From: Laetiporus sulphureus 93-53
Taxonomy: Eukaryota; Basidiomycota; Agaricomycetes; Polyporales; Laetiporaceae
Length of the DNA stretch: 49,964 nt
Assembly (NCBI RefSeq): GCF_001632365.1
Contig: NW_024468511.1
Span: 1 to 49,964 of the forward strand
Direction of reading: 5' to 3'
Part shown: positions 43,091-49,964 of the stretch, in pieces
Position numbering within the stretch: the first letter of the stretch is position 1
Layout of the letters: each line of letters begins with the position of its first letter
Position numbers and translations under genes: made by a program
The notes under the pieces: model-generated
Database searches by the model: none
What the model saw: the letters and a program-made list of their open reading frames with translations, nothing else
What the model was told of the DNA's origin: nothing

Positions 43091-44250
43091 CTCTTGACAT
43101 GTACTCCTCGTCTTTCATCCGCAGAGCATAAGCGGTATATAGTCATGTCGGTCGTCGGACCTGTCTGGACTCTGCGGTCTCGACAGCTACGGCTGCGTCC
43201 ATGACAATTTCTGCCGTCATCCTACAGGAGCCAAGTCCATTCCTGCTGCAGACTCACGTTGTCGGAGGCCAACGAACATTGAGCCGTCAGCGCAATAATA
43301 AGAGGACGGTGCGATCATCTACGTCCCAGTGCTTCTATGTACATCTTGACATCGTCACGGCCATCCTCTTAGCAACCCGAGCTTGACATCCGATTATAAG
43401 CTGCTGACCTCCAATCTATCATTTAGGCTAGTCAGTAAAGCCCGTAAGTAGCGCACTACATGATGTTACACTGGCAGATGGCAACCTTGGAGCATCTTGG
43501 TCATTCGTGATCGGACATCACCACCCCATTGGGGCCACAACTTGGTGAGTTCTTCGCCTTACACACGCGGTACACACTCTACGTCAATTGGCTCATCATT
43601 TGGAGAGGTGGCGGCAGCAGCTGGATACCTCGCTTGGAAGACGCTAAAGAAAGAACGTTTCCCTGACGAGCCCAGCGCTAAATTCGCTGCACGATAGGTG
43701 TCCAACGCTTGCCCGTTGCCAGTGCTAGTTCTTTCATGATCGTCGCTGCTCACCATGCGAGATACGTGCATCTTCGCACAGAAGTGTTCCACGTTCCGAG
43801 TGAAACCACTCCTGTTGAGCACTGATCGGTCCGTTAGCATTCTACAATCTTACGCGAAACATTGCCTTGCAGCACCCGTCGAGCATCGTCGCACATGACT
43901 TCCATAGGGTTCTATCCATCCAAGCTTCACTCTGCACAACACTTGTCCAGTGGTGGTCCGCACGCTTCACGTCGCTCATTTGACAGATTGACGGAAGCCA
44001 CGCAAGCGCCTTGTATGTCACATATCATCTACAACTGCTCCATGCATGCTCCCTGCACAAAAGTATGAAGGGAACCGCCTAGATCTGGCAGCCAGAGATG
44101 CCTGTGATCGATAGCACTGAATGACATGTGCTCTGGTCACCGGCGATAGCTCTCCGAGTTTTGTTGAACCTGCCTATAAATGCAGGCATGGCAGTCCACC
44201 CAGGACCACCGCTACTCATCTCTATCACCTTTGGATTCAACGCGGATAGG
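43091..44250 (+). other. Spacer with a few coding-like scraps
   Basis: A plus-strand frame ending at 43697 has GEVAAAAGYLAWKTLKKERF, which may be a gene end, but no start or partner exon was found. TATAAA at about 44175 is a promoter candidate for the DUF6533 gene that follows. Confidence 0.3.
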
Positions 44251-45997
44251 ATGGCATCCACACTAGACCATCAAGATGATATCATTTTCATATATTCCAA
44301 GTAAGTCGAGCCATCAAGCAAGGTTCCATGGTTGGCTAAGTGTTTGGCTTCCAGTCTCATAAGTGATCGTTGCACTTATGTCGTGGTTTGTGAGTTATAA
44401 TGAGCACTGCTGTTGTCATCCGCTTTGTCGCTGACGCATGATCATAGCTGTGCTCGTTTATGAACATCTGATTACTGTGCCCGATGAGGTTTCGTTCCTC
44501 TGGCGAGGGACTCAATTCACCTTTGTCACCGCACTATTCTTGCTGAACCGCTATTTGCTCTTGTTGATGGCCATGGCCCTCTCCCTATCCGCCATCAATT
44601 GGAATACCGCACTTGTAAGCTAATCTACGCGACCATTCCCACGTCAATTCACACAACGATGTTAGGGGTAGGAGACGTGGTACTTTCTTGTCTAGATCAG
44701 GAAATAATATTCCGGGACGAAACAGCTGTGAAGCAACTCTCGTATTGTATCAATGTATTGGGCTGGCTATGGAAACAAACATGGCAGGTCGGTCACAGAT
44801 CGAATGCATTCACTGTTCGCTAGCTCATTATAATCGTGTTAGTCCTACGTGGTCTGCGCGTGTACGCGATCAACGAGCAGAACTGGCTTCTAGCCATTCT
44901 CACGTTTTCGTGCGGATTAGCTCCAGTGTGCATGAATATCGTACGTATCACCTAGACATATATGTTGTTAGCTAACCGCAACGAATAGTACACTTTCGTA
45001 ACAAGAGAATCTCCTTCATACATTGTACGCATTGGCGGTCGCGCAATGTGTGCAGATCTCCTGCGCGTCTATTCGAACCTGGAAGATACGTAGGTACCGA
45101 GCTTTATCCGTGGTATGTTGAACTGATCCTGCCCGATACAGCCGTAATGAATCTGATATTTCTTGCGTCGTGACCTCTGCACTCACATTGCACCGCCAGT
45201 GATCGCTCCTGCAAGGATCTTTCGTCTCGTATCGGATCTGCTTGTGATCCTTGTGACGTTGCACAAGACATTCAGTGTAGCTCGAACAGCTCATCAGGCC
45301 AACATACACGGCTCTATCGGAGTGTTCCTGCTAAAGAATGGTGCGCATGCGGATTGGGTAGCGAGTGGTAGTCTATAGCTGACGATTTTGAACGTCAAAA
45401 AAAGCAACCCACTACTTCTCGTAAGTGGGTCACCATGAGAGTGGCTGTATTGACGTCTGACGGAGTGATATTAGGAGGGTGCTCGTCATGAATATCCTTG
45501 GCATCGTTCTCTGGTCTGAATTGAACGACTTACAGAAGGTGCATATGCCTGTCTGAAAGACATCATCATGAGTAGCTTCATCGCTTACGTGTTGATACTT
45601 CCAGATATCAGTAATATTAGTACCTAACGGATTCTTCATGGCGTAAGTTAATATCGAACTCTTTACAAAGAACTCGGGGTCTGCTAAGTTCTACTTCATC
45701 TCTAGCACCACTTCATCCTTGATGATGACGCGCTTCATCCTGGACCTGCGCGGAATGTCACGAGGGCGTGGTGTATCGCCCTCGGATTGCGACTTGGATG
45801 CCCAGGCTCAGAGCAGCGGACCGGTGTCCCGATTTGTTGGAGATCTCGGCGCCGACCTTCAAAATCTGACATTAACTTCATTTGCCGAAACACATGGCGA
45901 GGACGAAGAGGAGGAGGAGGACGAAGAAGATTGTCCGCGAAGTATGGAAGGAAATCTCTTGGACCAGGCTGAGCGCGCTCATGAGACAGTCGTATGA
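44251..45997 (+). CDS. DUF6533-family multi-pass membrane protein
   Basis: Fungal membrane protein of unknown role, probably seven helices. Exons read by frame: 44251-44300, 44355-44389, 44448-44614, one ending 44787, 44843-44940, about 44990-45088, about 45200-45340, further short exons, and the last to TGA after 45997. Landmarks are VYEHLITVPDEVSFLWRG (family start), FLLNRYLLLLMAMALSLSA, SCEATLVLYQCIGLAME, LRGLRVYAINEQNWLLAILT, RIFRLVSDLLVILVTLHKTF and the C-terminal MTRFILDLRGMSRGRG with an acidic run (GEDEEEEEDEEDC). The donor and acceptor phases agree where tested. An upstream in-frame ATG at 44188 is less likely since TATAAA at 44175 is only 13 bp away. The pseudogenes at 30 and 35.7 kb are relatives. 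Confidence 0.8.
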
Positions 45998-46840
45998 ATG
46001 GAGTATGATGCTGTTCGTGAATGCCTCGGTTTCAACGGCTAACGCGTCCTGTATTAATGTTGTTATCGCCCAGATTGGACAACGGTACTTCTGTTAATAC
46101 GCTCTCCATGCTCGCAAGCACAGCTCACAAGTAGATAACATGAAGTCTTTCTTTAATGCCTGATATTTAATCACGGATTGCGATGCGATTGCAGATGCTC
46201 GATTTTACTCGGAAACGTGATGGTGGTTTACCGCAAATCACGGGGAATATTACGCCGCGTGTGCCACGGAGTCATGTGGACAATCTACCGGCAAATTCAA
46301 ACACTTCTAACGCTCGATCTCTCCGCGTTGCAAATGCTATCAGCTGTAGAAGGCTCGCAATCAATGCAGCAGACGTCTTGCCCGACTCCTCCGTGCGTGC
46401 ACCCCGCCTGGACGTCAGGAACCGTGGTATCATGTACCCCCAGCATGCATCCAAACCTTACATACATGTGTGCACATTCTGAGCGCACATTTTGATTACA
46501 GCATACGGCGGCTGAGAACAAAAGCTCATCTTGAGTCACACTCGGTGCTTTTACACAGACGGTGCATCATTGGTATGTGGAAGTGTTCTTACCGTGTAAG
46601 TCTCGTGCCTAGTTGCGATCATCTAGTCCCTCGAGCATGCCAGCGGCAGAGAATCCAACACGCGCTCAGAGTTCGTCGGAAGTCATATTGGACTCCATTG
46701 TCGATCTCTTTGAGCGCTCTCCTAGATGCTTGACGGCCGTTGAGAATTACTCGAGCCGCGGCTTGGGCCTAATAAGATACTGATATTATAATGTGCTAAG
46801 CTTAGTGAAATCACTATGATCACCGTTCTCACAGTCTGAC
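45998..46840. other. Region downstream of the DUF6533 gene
   Basis: Overlapping open frames on both strands around 46180-46500, none with a recognised motif. Possibly more DUF6533 remnant, but I cannot support it. Confidence 0.3.
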
Positions 46841-46980
46841 TGACAGCGACTGTATTCAATGTTTATTTGATGCGATTCTGATCGGTCCAGTCATGATTGC
46901 GAGCTTGGATATTCGGAGCTTGCGGGGAATTTTGCAAGGCGCGAGACGCGACCGGGCTAATCGCCTTTATGTACATGCTT
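46841..46980 (+). pseudogene. Possible DUF6533 C-terminal exon remnant
   Basis: Reads VMIASLDIRSLRG, similar in pattern to ILISRFILDLRG at the last exon of the 44-kb gene. Short and weak; offered because the neighbourhood is rich in this family. Confidence 0.3.
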
Positions 46981-47280
46981 GTGGCGAGCCATGTTCTTGG
47001 CACTTGCACTCAGTCCTGCGGCTCCTGCCCACATGTCGCGTATTGTATCGCCAATTGACTTTCACGCGACCCCGAAGACTGCCTGCAGCAGAGCCCAACG
47101 CACAGCAGGCACCATCGAATATATCCCATCGTTCCGGCAGCAGCTCGGCCGGCTGCGTGACGTCCCGTCATTCGGGACAAGGTGAAGCGGCAGGCCATCG
47201 GAGGGCAGATCATTGTGAACGAATGAGCATGGACTCCAGCGAGATGTTCTGATGGAGTGCAATCTTGACATTCGCTGTAG

Positions 47281-47860
47281 CCGCCAATGTGCCCAACATC
47301 AAGGTATATATGTGGTCCGTCAGGCTGATTATGTCTGCACCGGCGTGGAAGGATAGGCCACCCACGAACGACGACATGCGGAGAGTAAGGTACTATGCCT
47401 TATGCTAGTCCTTATTACCACCGCCACCCTGCTGACGGCGCAAGATTCTGTAGCAACTGCAATTGCGACTGGCGCTCATGAAAGACGCAGTAGAGGAGTG
47501 GCCGCAGACCTTCAAAGCTATGTTGATCTGGACCTACATACAAGTTGTCCAGTCAGTTCTGGATACTTCTGAAGTCCGGAGGTGGTACTGGGGCATTGGC
47601 GTGGTGAACGGGATCATATACCTCGCAGCGGAACGTCGCCTCGTACGGGCTATACGGATGCCTGGGTGGTGCGTGATTATGCACCATACGAATGATGATG
47701 TTTTGGCAGGTATATTTTTTGTCCAACAACCTGCAGGTCCTCCTCGCCTTGCTCGATCGTGATCTCGCGCACACCACGGGGTCTGCTCCGCTTCTCGTTC
47801 AGCTTGTCCAACTACTCCTTCGCCGTCACGTTGCCCCCATTCTCTTTTAGCAAATTATCC
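47281..47860 (+). CDS. Unidentified gene or gene fragment
   Basis: Plus-strand coding-like exon 47456-47640 reads LALMKDAVEEWPQTFKAMLI and DTSEVRRWYWGIGVVNGIIY, preceded by an acceptor-like CAAG after TGACGGCG. It faintly resembles the helical segment before the rhomboid core in fungal rhomboid proteases, but the catalytic GxS and HxxxN parts are not visible, so I give no function. A fold-back element begins at 48124. Confidence 0.3.
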
Positions 47861-48123
47861 TTCGCGACTCACGATTGTAGCGGGCAGCAAATGTCGGTGC
47901 GAGGCCCTCTCGGTGGCGTCGGATTGAATGGGAAGTTTGAGACGTTTCATTTTGTGAACCCGCATTCGCCGATAGCCCATAGCTCGCGGCGTGAAGACAA
48001 TACGAGCCACCGCGGCTGGATTTGGGATTGTCGCGTAGACGGCGAAAGCAGCTCTGCATGGCGGGTCCAGGCGGGATGGTAGGCTCGCTGTGGCCATGGC
48101 CGAGCACGAAGTGCGAATTGATA

Positions 48124-48600
48124 CACCGGGGGCATGAGCCCATGATTCCGCCGGGAACATTTTGGACACATTGTAATAACAGTCCAAATAATTACGCAAT
48201 GTTTTCAGTGCATATATCTTGAAATCATTTTGAATGTTTTAAGATGTTTTAAGAATTAGCATTGTGGAACAATTTTGATAGCATTCATAAAGATGCAAGA
48301 ATGAGACCCCAATGTTGCAGCTGACAGCATTCAAATATCACATTGATCACATTTTTAATGTATCCTTATGATTCATTCAAAGTGTTGCCAACATATTTTG
48401 TGAATGCTGGCCAGAGTAAAATTGTTGTCGCACCATGGTGTCTTTCTGAATAATATCACAATTATTCCACAATGAACTCACTCGAAATAATTCAAATTAT
48501 TTCATAATGTTTACATCAGTAACAGTAGAGTTACATTGTGACTGTTATCATGATGTGTTCAAAATGTTCCCGGCGGAATCATGGGCTCATGCCCCCGGTG
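48124..48600. mobile_element. MITE with 60-bp inverted ends (CACCGGGGGC)
   Basis: 477 bp. Ends 48124-48183 and 48541-48600 are inverted copies with about four mismatches in 60. The flanking ATA (48121-48123, 48601-48603) is a candidate 3-bp target duplication. The inside is AT-rich and partly self-complementary (ATTGTGGAACAA near 48262 against ATTATTCCACAAT near 48460). A CAC-start end and 3-bp duplication would fit CMC or PIF-like families; the assignment is open. Confidence 0.85.
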
Positions 48601-48616
48601 ATATAGGACTCCCGAA

Positions 48617-49013
48617 AATCTCCCAAGAGCTTCGATCCCGCTGAGGCTCGATATGGGGTCTCGAAAACGGTCTGAAGTGGGGTGTTTTGGATCGAACCTC
48701 CTCCCAAATGGGGTCAATTTGGGGGCAATTTGGGATCAAACCTCTACAAAAAATCGGAAAAAATCTATCAAAATTGGATAAAATCATACAGAAATTGAGA
48801 AAAACTGTCAAAGAAATCATGAAAAACCTCTGGAACACCATCGTCCTGGATGAAAGTGGGGTCATTCGGGATCAAACCTGAGCTCGAAATGGTCCCATAT
48901 GGGGTCTGTTTTAGATCGAACATTTTTGGTCGCAGAGAGTCAGATTTGGGGTATTGGCATCAAACATTCCGCACTGGAGACCCCCTCGTGGGGATGTAAG
49001 CTCTTGGGGGATT
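48617..49013. mobile_element. Second inverted-repeat element with GGGGTC/GATCAAAC words
   Basis: Inverted ends AATCTCCCAAGAGCTT (48618-48632) and AAGCTCTTGGGGGATT (48998-49013). The inside holds five or six degenerate blocks of TGGGGTC...GGGATCAAACCT, for example near 48681, 48710, 48750, 48856 and 48900. Non-coding. It abuts the preceding MITE. Confidence 0.55.
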
Positions 49014-49964
49014 CTGAATTGATGTAATCGCTCGGAGCCACCTCACTCCACATTTTCACTTATGTTAATGCTGAGTATTTTTGTATGATAATGTACAGAT
49101 TTGATATCTCTAGTTTTTGTTCCCAGACCCTCCATACCTCACGGGGACAGCCAATCGGAGGTGGAAGCAATCATCAGTATAACGTGTTTGTTTGATCTCC
49201 GCTCAGCGCTTCATGTGGTGCAGCCACCGCACCTATCATGGCAGACATGGTGCGATTTATCAATGCAGAAAATTGTATGTAAATGTCGACTGATTTCTAA
49301 CGCATGCAACAAATATTTGCAACCACAGCATTTCAGGTTAAAAATGTTTCACTTTGGCTGTGAATGTGCACTATTTGCCATTTAAACGCTACATTGGCAA
49401 ACCTTTGCCACAAATGTAAGACATCAGCTGACATTCCCACACTATTTCTCACACTGATAAATCACATCATTCATGTCTGTGTCACAGTATTAAGTGGCAC
49501 CTTTCTTTTTGCACCAATAAAGTCATCATTTGACAACCACAAGTGGTTATTCAGACGCCAACCTTCATATTGGTCTCACAAAGTGGATACTTAGACAAAC
49601 AGCACAATACCACCACATATATCGCGGATATGACTGTGTCTACCACATGACCACCAAGCGCCTATGATTTAGCTACCCAGTCATGTGGCACTGGCCACTT
49701 GCCCTATTCAGAAGTTATCAGGTGTTGGTCACGTGACACCAGGCCACTTGCCCAGAATGGAACTCTTTAGCCCACAACAGGCTTACCTGTGCTCATTGGA
49801 CCATCAAGCTAGCAAGCACCCAATTCGCTGCTCAATAGCAGCACCAACTACATGGCTGCCAAATAGTAGCACCAGCATTAGAATATGTGCTATGGCAGAA
49901 CCCCCATTGGCCACTCAATAAGTGGCACCACTTCAGCTACTCAAATAGTGGCACCACCTTCAGG
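49014..49964. other. Non-coding right edge with degenerate short repeats
   Basis: No gene found. From about 49830 to the edge, words like CAAATAGTAGCACCA, CAATAGCAGCACCAA, CAATAAGTGGCACCAC and CAAATAGTGGCACCACC recur, suggesting a decayed tandem array that continues beyond the window. Confidence 0.4.

Noticed and set aside
47456..48199. Rhomboid protease gene
   Set aside because: One helix-like stretch is suggestive but the catalytic Ser and His motifs are not visible on either strand.
49830..49964. CRISPR-like array at the right edge
   Set aside because: The recurring words are degenerate, short and irregularly spaced, and no cas genes exist; a decayed tandem repeat is simpler.

Overview
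The window looks like a repeat-rich stretch of nuclear DNA from a mushroom-forming fungus (Agaricomycetes, most likely Polyporales; inferred). The evidence is short (about 50-75 bp) GT-AG introns, a spliced DUF6533-type multi-membrane gene with two decayed relatives, a fungal Stealth-family phosphotransferase, chromodomain Ty3/gypsy and BED/DUF659 hAT elements, and Tc1/mariner. No bacterial-type operons, rRNA, tRNA or CRISPR arrays were seen.

Layout. (1) 1-6.3 kb: two tandem short-chain dehydrogenase genes (the first cut by the window edge) separated by an inserted ORF1-only LINE relic, then a hypothetical protein on the minus strand. (2) 7.1-8.3 kb: a 1.2-kb non-autonomous LTR element (TRIM type) with 204-bp LTRs and a perfect 5-bp target duplication. 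(3) 9.2-17.4 kb: a complete but inactivated Ty3/gypsy chromovirus on the minus strand with LTRs, TSD, PPT, gag, protease, RT, RNase H, integrase, chromodomain and a terminal dUTPase domain. An extra open frame lies upstream of gag. Its primer-binding site is complementary to the predicted 5' end of its own RNA, as in Tf1-type self-priming. (4) 17.8-18.3 kb: a solo LTR. (5) 18.5-38.4 kb: a tandem segmental duplication carrying DUF6533 pseudogenes. The left copy is split by a 9,900-bp hAT element (19119-29018). That hAT carries a decayed BED/DUF659 transposase gene, itself broken by a small hAT element that in turn holds a Tc1/mariner element, and by a large fold-back element. The right copy keeps the empty target site of the big hAT and has gained its own MITE. 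(6) 39.0-41.7 kb: a nine-exon Stealth-family gene on the minus strand, the best-preserved cellular gene here. (7) 42.5-46 kb: small repeats, a MITE and an apparently intact DUF6533-family gene. (8) 46-50 kb: gene relics and two adjoining inverted-repeat elements.

The main biological content is transposon nesting at a duplicated membrane-protein locus. Target-site duplications and a paralogous empty site give the order of events: the DUF6533 stop codon came first, then the tandem duplication, then hAT insertion into the left copy, then the nested insertions. Nearly all nonsense changes that I could compare are transitions (CGA to TGA, CAG to TAG, TGG to TGA), which suggests C-to-T mutagenesis or deamination of methylated repeats. 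Exon boundaries were read by eye from splice signals and frame. Functions are assigned from motifs recognised without database searches.
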